From assembly GCA_016704435.1 (NCBI GenBank), contig JADJAB010000002.1, positions 310,001 to 374,000 of the forward strand: a stretch of 64,000 nt of DNA, written 5' to 3'. This DNA comes from Rhodobacter sp. (lineage in GTDB: Bacteria > Pseudomonadota > Alphaproteobacteria > Rhodobacterales > Rhodobacteraceae). The notes under the pieces are model-generated. The model was given only the letters and a program-made list of their open reading frames with translations, was not told where the DNA came from and ran no database searches. The position numbers and the translations under genes are program-made. This document shows, in pieces, positions 25,795 through 36,051 of the stretch (its first letter is position 1; the number at the start of each line of letters is the position of its first letter).

Positions 25795-28260
25795 ATGACC
25801 CCGATTGATCCGACCGAGGCCCTGAGAAAGCTGGTCTGGCCGTTGCGCCTGACCCTCTTGGGGATGTGGGCGGAGCGCATTGCGCGGGCCTTCTGGCCGC
25901 TGTGGACGATTCTGCTGCTGACCTTCGCGGCGCTGGCCTTCGGGGTGCAGGATCTGGGGCCGATCCTCTGGGTGCAGATCGCGGCCTTCGTGGTCGGCAC
26001 GGCGGCGCTGGTCGCGGCCTTCTGGGGCTGGCGCAAGTTCCGCAAGCCCGTCCGGGCCGAGGCGCTGGCGCGGCTGGATGCAACCCTGCCCGGTCGCCCG
26101 CTGGCGGCGCTGGAAGATACCCAGATCATCGGCGCGCATGACCCGGCCTCGCTGGCGGTCTGGCGGGCACACCAGGCCCGCATGGCCACCCGTGCGGCCG
26201 AAGCCAGGCCGGTCGCTCCCGATCTGCGGCTGTCGTCGCGCGATCCTTATTCGCTGCGCTATGTGGCGCTGACCGCCGCCGTCATGGCGGCGCTGTTCGG
26301 CTCGTTCTGGCGGGTGTCTTCGGTGGCGGGCATCGCCCCCGGTCCGGCGATTGCGGCCGTGGGCGGCCCGTCCTGGGAGGGCTGGGCGCAACCGCCGGCC
26401 TATACCGGCAAACCGTCGGTCTATCTGTCGGACGTGACCGCCGCGACGCTGGAAGTGCCGGTCGGAACCCGCATCCAGATCCGGCTTTACGGCACCGAAG
26501 GCGCGCTCGTCGTCGAGCAGACCATCGCGCAGGTGGCACCGCAGCCCGTCTCGGCCACCCCCGAGACGCCTAAGCCCGAGGGCGTCGCCGGGCTGACCGA
26601 CCTGACCGTCAGCCAGTCGGGCCGTCTGGCCATCGAAGGCCCAGGCGGGCGCGAATGGCAGATCACCGCCACGCCCGACGGCCTGCCCGCCATCGAGGTT
26701 TCGGGCGAGATGACGCGCGAGGCGGATGGCACCTTCAAGCAGGGCTTCAAGGCGCGTGACGATTACGGCGTGGTGGCCGGCCGGGTGACGATCACGCTCG
26801 ACCTGGCAGCGGTGAGCCGCCACCACGGCCTGACGGTGGAGCCGGAGCCGATCGCACCGGTGGTGCTGGACCTGCCGATGCCGCTGAAGGGCGGGCGCGA
26901 GGACTTTACCGAAATCCTGGTCGACGACCTCTCGAAGCACGCGCTGGCGAACCTGCCGGTGACCATGGTCTTTGCCGCCACCGATGCCGCCGGGCAGGTG
27001 GCGGAATCGATGCCCTATCCGGTGTTGCTGCACGGGCGGCGGTTCTTCGACCCGATGGCGGCCGCAGTGATCGAGATGCGCCGCGACCTGCTGTGGAACC
27101 GGGTCAACGGCCCGCGGTCGGTGGAAATCCTGAAAGCCGTGTCGAACCGGCCCGAGGATTTCCTGCGCTCGGACCGCGCCGCGCTGCATCTGCGGGTGGC
27201 GCTGCGCGAGCTGGAAAAGATGCAGGGCGGCATGACCACGGATCAGCGCGACGCGATGGCGGAAACGCTGTGGAACATCGCGCTGATGTTCGAGGAGGGC
27301 GACCTTGCCTCGGCGATGGAGCGGCTGCAGCGCGCCCAGGACCGGCTGGAAGAGGCCATCCGCAACGGCGCCTCGCCCGAGGAAATCGACCAGCTGATGA
27401 AGGAACTTCAGCAGGCGATGAAGGATTACACGCAAGAACTGTCCGAAGAGGCGCAGCGCAACCCCGAAGGCATGCCGAAGGGCGGCGAGGGGCAAGAGAT
27501 CACCGGCGACCAGTTGCAGCAGATGCTGGACGAGATCGAGCGTCTGATGAAGGAAGGCAAGACCGCCGAGGCGATGGCGCTGATGGAACAGTTGCGCCAG
27601 CTGATGGAGAACATGCAGGTCACCCAGGGCGAGGGCGGCAAGGGCGAAGGCAAGGGCCCGATGGGCGATCTGGGCGAGACGCTGAAGGACCAGCAGGACC
27701 TGTCGGACGACGCCTACCGCGACTTGCAGCAGGGGCGCAACGGTCAGGACCCGGGTCAGGACCCCGGCGAGCTGGCCGACCGCCAGCGCGATCTGCGCGG
27801 ACGTCTGGGCGACCTTCAGGACCAGAAGCTGCCGGGCGACGGCACCGAGACCGGCGAAGCCGGCCGCGACGCGCTGGACCGCGCCGAAGAAGCGATGCGC
27901 GAGGCCGAGCGGGCGCTGGAAGACGGCGATCTGGACGGTGCGCTGGACCGCCAGGCCGACGCGATGGAAGCGATGCGCGAGGGCATGAAGGAATTCGGCG
28001 ACGCGCTGGCCGAGGAAAACCGTGACGGCCAGGAAAACGGCGGCACGCAGGAAGCCGGTCGCGCCGATCCGAAGGGCCGCGATCCCCTGGGCCGCGAGCC
28101 GGGCGATGCCGCGCGCATCGGGTCTGACCAGAACATGGTGCAGAACGATCCCGACAAGCGGGCGCAGGAGCTGCTGGACGAAATCCGCCGCCGCTCGGGC
28201 GAGGCCGGGCGCCCGGTGGAAGAGCTGGACTACCTGAAGCGGCTGCTCGACCTGTTCTGA
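25795..28260 (+). CDS. DUF4175 (TIGR02302) membrane protein
   Basis: An 821-residue protein characteristic of alphaproteobacteria. Two membrane segments near residues 25-85 (ILLLTFAALAFGVQDLGPIL, VVGTAALVAAFWGW) and one near 160-180 are followed by a beta-rich exported region. The long Gln/Glu/Met-rich helical C-terminus is low in complexity (LMEQLRQLMENMQVTQGEGG, GRNGQDPGQDPGELADRQRD, ALDRAEEAMREAERALEDGD) and should form coiled coils. The family's function is unknown; the layout suggests an envelope protein with a large periplasmic part. It follows lysA after about 30 bases. Confidence 0.92.
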   Translation: MTPIDPTEALRKLVWPLRLTLLGMWAERIARAFWPLWTILLLTFAALAFGVQDLGPILWVQIAAFVVGTAALVAAFWGWRKFRKPVRAEALARLDATLPGRPLAALEDTQIIGAHDPASLAVWRAHQARMATRAAEARPVAPDLRLSSRDPYSLRYVALTAAVMAALFGSFWRVSSVAGIAPGPAIAAVGGPSWEGWAQPPAYTGKPSVYLSDVTAATLEVPVGTRIQIRLYGTEGALVVEQTIAQVAPQPVSATPETPKPEGVAGLTDLTVSQSGRLAIEGPGGREWQITATPDGLPAIEVSGEMTREADGTFKQGFKARDDYGVVAGRVTITLDLAAVSRHHGLTVEPEPIAPVVLDLPMPLKGGREDFTEILVDDLSKHALANLPVTMVFAATDAAGQVAESMPYPVLLHGRRFFDPMAAAVIEMRRDLLWNRVNGPRSVEILKAVSNRPEDFLRSDRAALHLRVALRELEKMQGGMTTDQRDAMAETLWNIALMFEEGDLASAMERLQRAQDRLEEAIRNGASPEEIDQLMKELQQAMKDYTQELSEEAQRNPEGMPKGGEGQEITGDQLQQMLDEIERLMKEGKTAEAMALMEQLRQLMENMQVTQGEGGKGEGKGPMGDLGETLKDQQDLSDDAYRDLQQGRNGQDPGQDPGELADRQRDLRGRLGDLQDQKLPGDGTETGEAGRDALDRAEEAMREAERALEDGDLDGALDRQADAMEAMREGMKEFGDALAEENRDGQENGGTQEAGRADPKGRDPLGREPGDAARIGSDQNMVQNDPDKRAQELLDEIRRRSGEAGRPVEELDYLKRLLDLF

Positions 28261-28351
28261 GGCGTTCGCTGCCTGATCGGCGGCTTGCCGGGAGCGGGCC
28301 CCGCCAGCCGGCCGCGCTGGCCCCCGCCTCCGCGCGGCCGGGCCGGAAGAC

Positions 28352-29088
28352 TCAGCCGTCGCCGCCGTTCAGCGCCTGGGTGGCCGAGTTCATCAGATCG
28401 TTCAGCCAGATCCGCAGCCCGTCGACGCCGGCGACGTAAGCGGTCAGCGCGCCCTCCATCGCCGGGAACTGCGCCACCAGTTTCGGCGCGGCGATATAGA
28501 CGGCGGCCGCGACGACCAGAAGCAGGATCATCAGGAAGAACCCGCTGCGGAACCCGCTGCGGCGTCTGGTCAGATCGGGCAGGGCGTCGATCTCGGCATC
28601 CGGGTCGTCGCTGCCCTCGCTGGGCTGGAGGGTGGAGTTGATCTCTTCGACATCGGGCAGAAGATCGCGCCGGGCGGCGGGCTTGGCCGGTTCGGGCGGC
28701 GGGGCGTCGGGGTCCTCGCCTTTCAGCATCGCCAGACGGCGCTGCGTCGGCGACAAGGCCGCCGCCGGGGCAGCCGCCTCGACGCCCAGCTCGGGCTGGA
28801 CCTGCATCTGGCCCTCGGCCTCGGCCCGTGGGCGCCGGATTTCTGCGCCTCGGGCGGCGGGCTCTTCTCGCGCTCCGCCTCTTCGCGCAGGATCGCCAGA
28901 ACGCCATCATCCAGGTCGCGGCGGGGCGGGGTGTCAGCGGGAGGGACTTCGGCTTCGGCTGGCTCGGCTTCGGTGCCGGTCGCCGAAGCGTGACCGCAGC
29001 TGGAGCACTGGACATCGCGGCCGCCTTCGGGCACCGCATCATCCGGCACTTCATATTTCGCGTCGCAGTTCGGGCAAACCAGCCTCAT
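28352..29088 (-). CDS. zinc-ribbon (MJ0042-type) membrane protein, one frameshift
   Basis: MRLVCPNCDAKYEVPDDAVP with the second CSSCG pair is the MJ0042 zinc-finger-like ribbon, residues 1-35. An acidic linker follows, the frame shifts near 28830, and the remainder (PTQRRLAMLKGEDPDAPPPE ... RSGFFLMILLLVVAAAVYIA) gives one transmembrane helix and a short exported tail. About 245 residues when restored. Such proteins are common beside ftsE in this group and their function is unknown. It is divergent from ftsE. Confidence 0.8.
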
Positions 29089-29258
29089 TTCCTGTCTCCC
29101 AGCCCGACACGCGGATTGTTCGCAGTAGTAGCAACGATCCGGTTCATGTCCAAGGCTTCGTCTCCTGCTCTTGTGTAATGGTTAACCCTCATGCGATTGA
29201 ATGCGCAACAGTAACGGTCCATTCTTGGTCCGCGAAGAGTGAAAAAAGGGTTCTCTGT

Positions 29259-29930
29259 GTGATTGCCTTTGAAAACGTGGCCTACAACTACGGCGGGGGA
29301 GAGCTTTTGTCCGAGGTCAGCCTGCGGTTGGCACCGGGGTCGTTCCACTTCCTCACCGGACCGTCGGGCGCCGGCAAGACCACCTTCCTGAAGCTCGCCT
29401 ATGCCGAGCTGCTGCCGACCTCGGGCCATGTCACGGTGTTCGACCGCGAGGTGCGCAGCCTGTCGCGCGACGATATCGCCCGGACGCGGCGGCGGATCGG
29501 CGTGGTGCATCAGGATGTGCAGTTCCTCGATCATCTGCCGCTGGCGGCCAATGTGCAATTGCCGCTGATGGTGTCGGGCAAGGCGGGCGATACCCGCGAC
29601 CTGGCCGATCTGCTGGGCTGGGTGGGCCTGGACCACCTGTCCGACGCGCTGCCGCCGTCGCTGTCGGGGGGCGAGAGGCAGCGGGCGGCGCTGGCGCGGG
29701 CGATCATCATGGGGCCGGATGTCATTCTGGCGGACGAGCCCACCGGCAACGTGGACTGGGAGATGTCGCTGCGCCTGCTGGCGCTGCTGGTGGAGTTGAA
29801 CCGGATGGGCAAGACGATCCTGGTTGCCACACATGACCTGAACCTGATCCGCCAGGCCAAGGCGCAGGTCGCCACGCGGGTGCTACGGATATCGAAGCGC
29901 CGCATCCAGCTTGCGGGGGCCGACCTGTGA
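29259..29930 (+). CDS. ftsE: cell division ATP-binding protein FtsE
   Basis: The start is a GTG at 29259 (VIAFENVAYNYGGG) with AAGGG upstream. The 223-residue ABC ATPase has Walker A GPSGAGKTTFLK near residue 34, Q-loop VVHQDVQFLDHLP, signature LSGGERQRAALARAI, Walker B VILADEPTGN and the switch His in LVATHDLN. FtsE with FtsX forms the type VII ABC complex that activates cell-wall hydrolases during division. Its TGA overlaps the ftsX GTG. Confidence 0.95.
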   Translation: MIAFENVAYNYGGGELLSEVSLRLAPGSFHFLTGPSGAGKTTFLKLAYAELLPTSGHVTVFDREVRSLSRDDIARTRRRIGVVHQDVQFLDHLPLAANVQLPLMVSGKAGDTRDLADLLGWVGLDHLSDALPPSLSGGERQRAALARAIIMGPDVILADEPTGNVDWEMSLRLLALLVELNRMGKTILVATHDLNLIRQAKAQVATRVLRISKRRIQLAGADL

Positions 29931-30829
29931 GCTTGCCTGGCCCGCTTCAGCGCCTGGTAGCCGCCGGTCGACAGGCCGACCGGGTGGTGCCGCCGTCGGG
30001 CCATACCGCCTGGCTGACGACCTTTACCGCCGGGGCGATGACCTTTCTGTGCGTCTTTGCGCTGGCGCTGTCGCTGGCCTCTGGCCGGCTGGCCAGCCGC
30101 TGGTCGGACGCGCTGGCGCGGACCGCGACGATCCGCCTGTCGGCGCCGCCCGACCAGGTGCAGTTGCAGACCGACGCGATCCTGGCGCTGCTGGCCACCA
30201 CGCCCGGCATTGCCAGCGCCCGCGCGCTGTCCGAAGACGAGTCGCGCAAGTTGCTGGAGCCGTGGTTCGGCCCCGACCTGCCGCTGGAGGCGCTGCCGAT
30301 CCCTCGGCTGATCGAGGTGGTCGAGGGCGATCCCGGCTATGACGGCGAGGGCCTGCGGCATCGGCTGGCGGCCGAGGCGCCGGGCGCGGTGCTGGACGAC
30401 CACACCCGCTGGCGGCGGCCCCTGGCCGAGGCGGCGGGGCGGTTGCGTCTGTTGGGCTGGCTGGCGATCGCGCTGATCGGGGCGACCATGTCGGCGATGA
30501 TCACGCTGGCGGCAAATGCCTCGCTGGCCGCCAACGCGCAGGTGATCCGGGTCTTGCGGCTGATCGGCGCGAAGGACAGCTACATCGCCCGCGCCTTCGT
30601 GCGGCGCTTCACGCTTCGGGCACTGTCGGGCGCGGCGGCGGGGGCTTTGGCCGGGCTGATCGGCGTGGCACTGCTGCCGCGTGCCGATGCCGCCGGGGGC
30701 TTTCTGACCGGGCTTGGCTTTACCGGCCTTGGCTGGCTCTGGCCCTTCGTCCTGCCGCCGCTTGCGGCTGTGGTGGCCTTTGTCGCCACCCGCCGCGCCG
30801 CATTTGCCAAGCTGAAGGAGCTGCCATGA
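29927..30829 (+). CDS. ftsX: cell division protein FtsX
   Basis: A 300-residue permease starting with GTG in a GTGA overlap with ftsE. Four membrane segments are visible (TFTAGAMTFLCVFALALSLA; GWLAIALIGATMSAMITLAA; ALSGAAAGALAGLIGVALLP; GWLWPFVLPPLAAVVAFVAT), with an extracytoplasmic loop of about 120 residues after the first, and the conserved VIRVLRLIGAKDSYIARAFV coupling region. It works with FtsE to relay division signals across the membrane. plsC follows through an ATGA overlap. Confidence 0.93.
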   Translation: MSLPGPLQRLVAAGRQADRVVPPSGHTAWLTTFTAGAMTFLCVFALALSLASGRLASRWSDALARTATIRLSAPPDQVQLQTDAILALLATTPGIASARALSEDESRKLLEPWFGPDLPLEALPIPRLIEVVEGDPGYDGEGLRHRLAAEAPGAVLDDHTRWRRPLAEAAGRLRLLGWLAIALIGATMSAMITLAANASLAANAQVIRVLRLIGAKDSYIARAFVRRFTLRALSGAAAGALAGLIGVALLPRADAAGGFLTGLGFTGLGWLWPFVLPPLAAVVAFVATRRAAFAKLKELP

Positions 30830-31557
30830 CCGCGATCCGCTGGGTTCTGTCGCTGATCTTCGTTGTCCAGATGTATCTGGCGCTGGCGGTGATCGGGATT
30901 GTATTTTTCCCCTGGGCGCTGGCATCGCGCAACGGGGCCTTTGCCGCCGCGCACAGCTTTTGCTGGTGGGTCAAGCTGACCGCGCGCCTGTTGTGCGGGC
31001 TGCGCTCGGAAGTCCGCGGCACGCCCCCCACGGGCGAGGTGCTGATCGCGGCCAAGCATCAGAGCTTTTTCGACATCCTTCTGATCTTTTCCGCCGTTCC
31101 GCGCGGCAAGTTCATCATGAAGCGGGAATTGATGTGGGCCCCGTTCGTTGGCCAATACGGCTTGCGGATGGGCTGCGTGCCGGTGAACCGCGGCAAGCGT
31201 GGCGCCGCCATCGCCAAGATGAAGGCCGATGTTGCCCGCGGCGCCGCCGCGCCCGGCCAGATCATCATCTACCCGCAGGGCACGCGGGTCGCTCCGGGGG
31301 TCAAGCGGGCCTACAAGGTCGGCTCCGGCCTTCTGTACGAACAGCTTGGCCAGCGCTGCGTGCCGGTGGCGACCAATGTCGGCATCTTCTGGCCGAAGCG
31401 CACGATCCTGCGCAAGCCGGGGCTGGCGGTGGTTGAATTCCTGCCCGAGATTCCGGCAGGCCTGCCGGTCCCCGAATTCATGGCGCGGCTGGAAGACGTG
31501 GTCGAGACCAACTCCAACCGGCTGATGGCCGAGGCCGGGTTCGTGGAGCGAAAATAG
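30826..31557 (+). CDS. plsC: 1-acyl-sn-glycerol-3-phosphate acyltransferase
   Basis: A 243-residue membrane enzyme (first helix LIFVVQMYLALAVIGIVFFP). It carries the acyltransferase motifs: H-x4-D in AAKHQSFFDILL near residue 79, the MGCVPVNRGKRGAA box, and YPQGTRVAPG (motif III) near residue 147. It puts the second acyl chain on lysophosphatidic acid in phospholipid synthesis. Translation is coupled to ftsX by the ATGA overlap, a common ftsE-ftsX-plsC arrangement in this group. Confidence 0.93.
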   Translation: MTAIRWVLSLIFVVQMYLALAVIGIVFFPWALASRNGAFAAAHSFCWWVKLTARLLCGLRSEVRGTPPTGEVLIAAKHQSFFDILLIFSAVPRGKFIMKRELMWAPFVGQYGLRMGCVPVNRGKRGAAIAKMKADVARGAAAPGQIIIYPQGTRVAPGVKRAYKVGSGLLYEQLGQRCVPVATNVGIFWPKRTILRKPGLAVVEFLPEIPAGLPVPEFMARLEDVVETNSNRLMAEAGFVERK

Positions 31558-31575
31558 CATAGCCAGCAGGCTATG
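31558..31575. promoter_or_regulatory. operator palindrome 1 of the ArsR gene
   Basis: CATAGCC-AGCA-GGCTATG, a perfect inverted repeat with 7-base arms and 4-base spacer, starting at the plsC stop codon. The arms are the same as in the second site at 31607. Two identical 18-base sites strongly suggest autoregulation by the adjacent ArsR protein. Confidence 0.65.
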
Positions 31576-31606
31576 TCTTGGTGGGCAGCCTCGGCAGAGT
31601 TTGTTA

Positions 31607-31624
31607 CATAGCCGCATGGCTATG
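31607..31624. promoter_or_regulatory. operator palindrome 2, overlapping the ArsR start codon
   Basis: CATAGCC-GCAT-GGCTATG, identical arms to the site 49 bases upstream. The ATG of the regulator (31616) lies in its centre, so bound protein would block both transcription near the start site and possibly translation of a leaderless message. No clear Shine-Dalgarno sequence precedes this ATG. Confidence 0.65.
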
Positions 31625-31945
31625 CATTCCCGCTCTCTCGCCCGGCTTTTCGCCGCCCTGTCCGACCCGACCCGCCTTGCCGTGATCGACCGGCTGGACG
31701 AAGGCCCGGCCAGCGTGACCGCGCTGGCGCAGCCCTTCGACATGGCGGGGCCAAGCTTTCTGAAGCATCTTGCGGTGCTGGAAGCGGCCGGGCTGGTCTC
31801 GTCGCAAAAGACCGGGCGCGTGCGCATGGTCACGCTGGAGCCGGCCCGTCTGACCGAAGCGCAGGACTGGCTGGCCAGTCACCGCGCAAGGTGGCAGATG
31901 CGGCTGGACCGGCTGGGCGCTCTGCTTGAAAGGACTCCCGAATGA
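31616..31945 (+). CDS. ArsR/SmtB-type transcriptional repressor
   Basis: A 109-residue winged-helix protein (MAMHSRSLARLFAALSDPTR) with the ArsR helix-turn-helix ASVTALAQPFDMAGPSFLKH, then LAVLEAAGLVSSQKTGRVRM. It lacks the CVC or other clear metal site, and its partner is an SRPBCC protein, so it belongs to the non-metal SdpR-like branch. It starts inside one of two identical palindromes and overlaps the SRPBCC gene (ATGA). An alternative start at 31622 would remove two residues. Confidence 0.88.
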   Translation: MAMHSRSLARLFAALSDPTRLAVIDRLDEGPASVTALAQPFDMAGPSFLKHLAVLEAAGLVSSQKTGRVRMVTLEPARLTEAQDWLASHRARWQMRLDRLGALLERTPE

Positions 31946-32409
31946 CCGACCATGCCGAGATCACGCACGACCGCTTTCGAATCGAACGCCTCTACCCGCG
32001 ATGCCTGGCGCATGTCTGGTCCGCCTGGACGGATCCGGCCCGCAAATGGACCTGGTTTGGCGGTGGCGGCCCGATGCCGCAGGATTATGCGCTGGATTTC
32101 CGCACCGGCGGCCACGAACTGGCGCGCTTCGTCTCGCCGATGGGGCAGCATGAAAACCGGACCACCTACCTTGATATCGCCGAGGCGGCGCATATCGTGT
32201 TCGCCTATTCCATGGCGCTGGACGGGCGGGTCCATTCCGCCTCGGTCGCGACGGTCGAATTCGATGACCATGGCGGTGGCACGCGGCTTGTCTTTACCGA
32301 AAGCATCGCCTGCATCGGGCCTTCGGACGGCATGGCGGGCCGAAAGCACGGGTGGGACGCGCTGCTGGCATCACTCGACCGCCTGCTTGCGGCCGAGACG
32401 CCGGCCTGA
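31942..32409 (+). CDS. SRPBCC (AHSA1-like) domain protein
   Basis: A 155-residue START/AHSA1-fold protein: FRIERLYPRCLAHVWSAWTD at the N-terminus, KWTWFGGGGP, TGGHELARFVSP, and the C-terminal helix GRKHGWDALLASLDRLLAAE. The fold binds hydrophobic ligands in a deep cavity. It is translated with the ArsR repressor through an ATGA overlap, an order repeated in many bacteria, and probably removes, senses or converts the repressor's ligand. Confidence 0.9.
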   Translation: MTDHAEITHDRFRIERLYPRCLAHVWSAWTDPARKWTWFGGGGPMPQDYALDFRTGGHELARFVSPMGQHENRTTYLDIAEAAHIVFAYSMALDGRVHSASVATVEFDDHGGGTRLVFTESIACIGPSDGMAGRKHGWDALLASLDRLLAAETPA

Positions 32410-32455
32410 CCCCGCCGGAATTGCCATTCCAGGCGATCCGCCGCATGCTGGCGCG

Positions 32456-32785
32456 ATGTCCACCAGCGCCGCAACCATCGACCATCTGACCGACACCCTG
32501 TCTGCCCTGCCGCTGACCAGCCGCAGGATGTTCGGCGAATACGCGCTGTATCTGGAAGGCAAGACGGTGGCCTTCGTCTGCGACGACACGCTTTTCATCA
32601 AGCCGACTGCGGGCGCGCTGGCGCTGTTGCCCGAGGTGGAGCGCGGCCCGGCCTATCCCGGCAGCAAGGACTATATCATCGGCTCCGAAGTGCTGGACGA
32701 CCCCGAGCTCTGCGCCCGCGTGTTGCGGGTGGTGGCGTCGGAAACCGCGCCGCCAAAGCCGAAGAAACCCAAAAAGCCCAAATGA
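32456..32785 (+). CDS. TfoX N-terminal domain protein
   Basis: A 109-residue protein starting at the ATG at 32456 (MSTSAATIDHLTDTLSALPL), with the TfoX-N core TSRRMFGEYALYLEGKTVAF, then DDTLFIKPTAGALALLPEVE and the C-terminal SKDYIIGSEVLDDPELCARV, ending in a basic Pro/Lys tail. In gamma-proteobacteria TfoX (Sxy) activates competence, but the stand-alone N-domain in alphaproteobacteria has no proven role. It follows the ArsR-SRPBCC pair by about 45 bases. Confidence 0.88.
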   Translation: MSTSAATIDHLTDTLSALPLTSRRMFGEYALYLEGKTVAFVCDDTLFIKPTAGALALLPEVERGPAYPGSKDYIIGSEVLDDPELCARVLRVVASETAPPKPKKPKKPK

Positions 32786-32795
32786 GAGATTGCCA

Positions 32796-34042
<1,247 letters not shown>

Positions 34043-34050
<8 letters not shown>

Positions 34051-34540
34051 GCGGGCAGTCGGTCACGTCCAGATCGACCGCCAGCCGCGCCGACGGGCCA
34101 TAGCCCATGCCCGAGACGTTGATGTAGAGTGCGCCCTTGTCGGTGAAGATGTCGGCATCGGTTACCGGCAAGGTGGTGAAATCCGCGTCCAGCTTCCAGC
34201 CCGCGAACAGCGCGCAGTCGGTCTCGAACCGCAGGACATAGCCGTTGAAGGCTGCCGTGTAGAACTGCCCCTGGCCCTTGGGATAGCTCAGTTCCACCCG
34301 CTGCGGGCCGATCTGCACCTCGACCGGCACCACCTCCAGCCCGCCGCTCAACCCTTCGGGGCCAAGGCCGAATTCGACACCCTCGCCCACCGTCACGGTC
34401 TTGCCGCGCGCCTGCAGAAAGGGCTGCGCCGGGTCGTCCCAGGTCATCACGGTAAAGGTGACAAGGCGGCCCTCCAGCGTGCCCGCCGAGACCGGTCCGG
34501 CACAGGCCACCACCACAAGGGCGGCGGCAAGGCGGCTCAC
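34043..34540 (-). CDS. periplasmic hypothetical protein, 165 aa
   Basis: The GTG at 34540 overlaps the accA stop (GTGA). VSRLAAALVVVACAGPVSAG is a signal peptide. The mature part is beta-rich (LEGRLVTFTVMTWDDPAQPF, VTVGEGVEFGLGPEGLSGGL, VQIGPQRVELSYPKGQGQFY) with two cysteines (ETDCALF, VTDCPLS) that could pair. No family recognised. Its stop overlaps by eight bases that of the broken gene on the plus strand. Co-transcription with accA is likely. Confidence 0.75.
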
Positions 34541-35496
34541 GCGGCCAGCCCCTTTGCGCCCATCGACAGGAACTTTTCGCGCCGGTCCTTGATGATGGCG
34601 TCGGGCTTCTTGCCCGCCAGTTCCTTCAGCATCGCCTCGATGGCGGCGCCGACGGCCTGGATGCTGTCGGCCGGTGCCCGCTGCGCCCCGCCGACGGGTT
34701 CCTTGACGATGCGGTCGATCAGGCCCAGCTTCTTCAGGTCCTGCGCGGTCAGGCGCAGCGCCTCGGCCGCCTCGCGCATCCGTTCGGCATCCTTCCACAG
34801 GATCGACGCGCAGCCTTCGGGGCTGATCACCGAGTAGACCGAATGTTCCAGCATGGCGATGCGGTTCGCGGTGGCGAAGGCCACCGCCCCGCCCGAGCCG
34901 CCCTCGCCGATCACCACCGAGATCAGCGGCACCCGAAGGGACAGGCACTTTTCGGTCGAGCGTGCGATCGCCTCGGCCTGGCCGCGTTCCTCGGCGCCCT
35001 TGCCGGGATAGGCGCCGGGGGTATCGACCAGCGTGATCACCGGCAGGCCGAAGCGGTCGGCCAGATCCATCAGCCGGATCGCCTTGCGATAGCCCTCGGG
35101 GCGGGCCATGCCGAAATTGCGTTCGATCCGCGACTTGGTGTCATGGCCCTTCTCATGGCCGATCACCACCACCGGCTGGTCGTTGAATCGCGCCAGGCCG
35201 CCCATCACCGCGTGATCGTCGGCAAAGGCGCGGTCGCCCGCCAGGGGGGTGAATTCGCTGAACAGCGCCTCGACATAGTCCTTGCAATGCGGCCGGTCGG
35301 GGTGGCGGGCGACCAGGCATTTCTGCCAGGCGGTCAGCTTGTCATAGATCTCGCGCCGCGCGGTTTCCGCCTTGCGGTCCAGCGCCTCGGCTTCCTTTGA
35401 GACATCCATCCCCTCGTTCGAGCGCGCCATGGCGCGCAGCTCCTCGGCCTTGCCCTCGATCTCGGCCAGCGGCTTTTCGAACTCGAGATAGATCAT
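34537..35496 (-). CDS. accA: acetyl-CoA carboxylase carboxyltransferase subunit alpha
   Basis: A 319-residue protein from the ATG at 35496 (MIYLEFEKPLAEIEGKAEEL). Family motifs are VVVIGHEKGHDTKSRIERNF, GMARPEGYRKAIRLMDLADR, ITLVDTPGAYPGKGAEERGQ and VISVVIGEGGSGGA-type biotin/CoA loops (here VVIGEGGSGGAVAFATANRI). With AccD it transfers carboxyl from biotin to acetyl-CoA to make malonyl-CoA. A promoter TTGCAC-N17-CATATA lies just upstream. Confidence 0.97.
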   Translation of the reverse strand: MIYLEFEKPLAEIEGKAEELRAMARSNEGMDVSKEAEALDRKAETARREIYDKLTAWQKCLVARHPDRPHCKDYVEALFSEFTPLAGDRAFADDHAVMGGLARFNDQPVVVIGHEKGHDTKSRIERNFGMARPEGYRKAIRLMDLADRFGLPVITLVDTPGAYPGKGAEERGQAEAIARSTEKCLSLRVPLISVVIGEGGSGGAVAFATANRIAMLEHSVYSVISPEGCASILWKDAERMREAAEALRLTAQDLKKLGLIDRIVKEPVGGAQRAPADSIQAVGAAIEAMLKELAGKKPDAIIKDRREKFLSMGAKGLAA

Positions 35497-35522
35497 GAAC
35501 GAACCCTCTTTCAGATCCGTCC

Positions 35523-35551
35523 TATATGGCCGGAGGGGGGGCAAAGTGCAA
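35523..35551 (-). promoter_or_regulatory. candidate accA promoter
   Basis: On the minus strand TTGCAC (35551-35546), 17 bases, CATATA (35528-35523), giving a leader of about 20 bases before the accA ATG. The -35 lies within the 17-base direct repeat found again at 36180. Confidence 0.45.
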
Positions 35552-35558
35552 CTCGGCA
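35542..35558. repeat. 17-base direct repeat, copy 1
   Basis: CAAAGTGCAACTCGGCA, preceded by a G run. An identical copy preceded by a similar G run stands at 36180-36196. The two bracket the Spy-like gene. Confidence 0.6.
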
Positions 35559-35625
35559 TCGGCGAAAGGCGCGCCAGACGGTTGGCCACCGCCCGGCGCA
35601 TCCATGCGGCCGCATCATTGCGGCG

Positions 35626-36051
35626 TCACCGGGCGGCGGCAATCTCGAGGAGCCTGGCGAACTGGTCGGGCGTCAGCATCGCGCGCAGGTTGTCGACGCA
35701 GCCCGACCGCATCATGACCAGCGCGGTCTCGTTTTCACCGATCCTTGCGGCCAGCGCCTCGCGCTCTTCGACCGGCGCGCCGGCAAGGATCGCGGCGGCC
35801 ATCTCGGCCCGCAGGGCGGCGGTTTCATCCTCCAGCGCCCCGCGCTTCTGCGGCGCAACCGCCATCCATTCGGCCAGCGCGGCTTTCTGCGCCGCGTCCA
35901 GGCCCAGCGCATCGACGTTCTTCATGATGGCGGGCATCAGCATGACAACAGGCGCCGACAGGCCCTTTTCCTGGGGCGTCATGGCCTGTTGGGCAAGCAC
36001 AGCGCCCGGAAGGGAAAGGGCGAAGGCGGCAGAGAGAAGAAGAGATTTCAC
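35626..36051 (-). CDS. periplasmic Spy/CpxP-like helical protein
   Basis: A 141-residue secreted protein: signal MKSLLLSAAFALSLPGAVLA, then an all-helical mature part (KGLSAPVVMLMPAIMKNVDA, DAAQKAALAEWMAVAPQKRG, MLTPDQFARLLEIAAAR) of the sort found in Spy/CpxP and metal-sensing periplasmic proteins, where an LTxxQ-like motif (here LTPDQ) recurs. These act as envelope chaperones or stress sensors. No partner kinase is near; the AraC gene is divergent. Two copies of a 17-base repeat flank it. Family membership is by architecture. Confidence 0.6.
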   Translation of the reverse strand: MKSLLLSAAFALSLPGAVLAQQAMTPQEKGLSAPVVMLMPAIMKNVDALGLDAAQKAALAEWMAVAPQKRGALEDETAALRAEMAAAILAGAPVEEREALAARIGENETALVMMRSGCVDNLRAMLTPDQFARLLEIAAAR

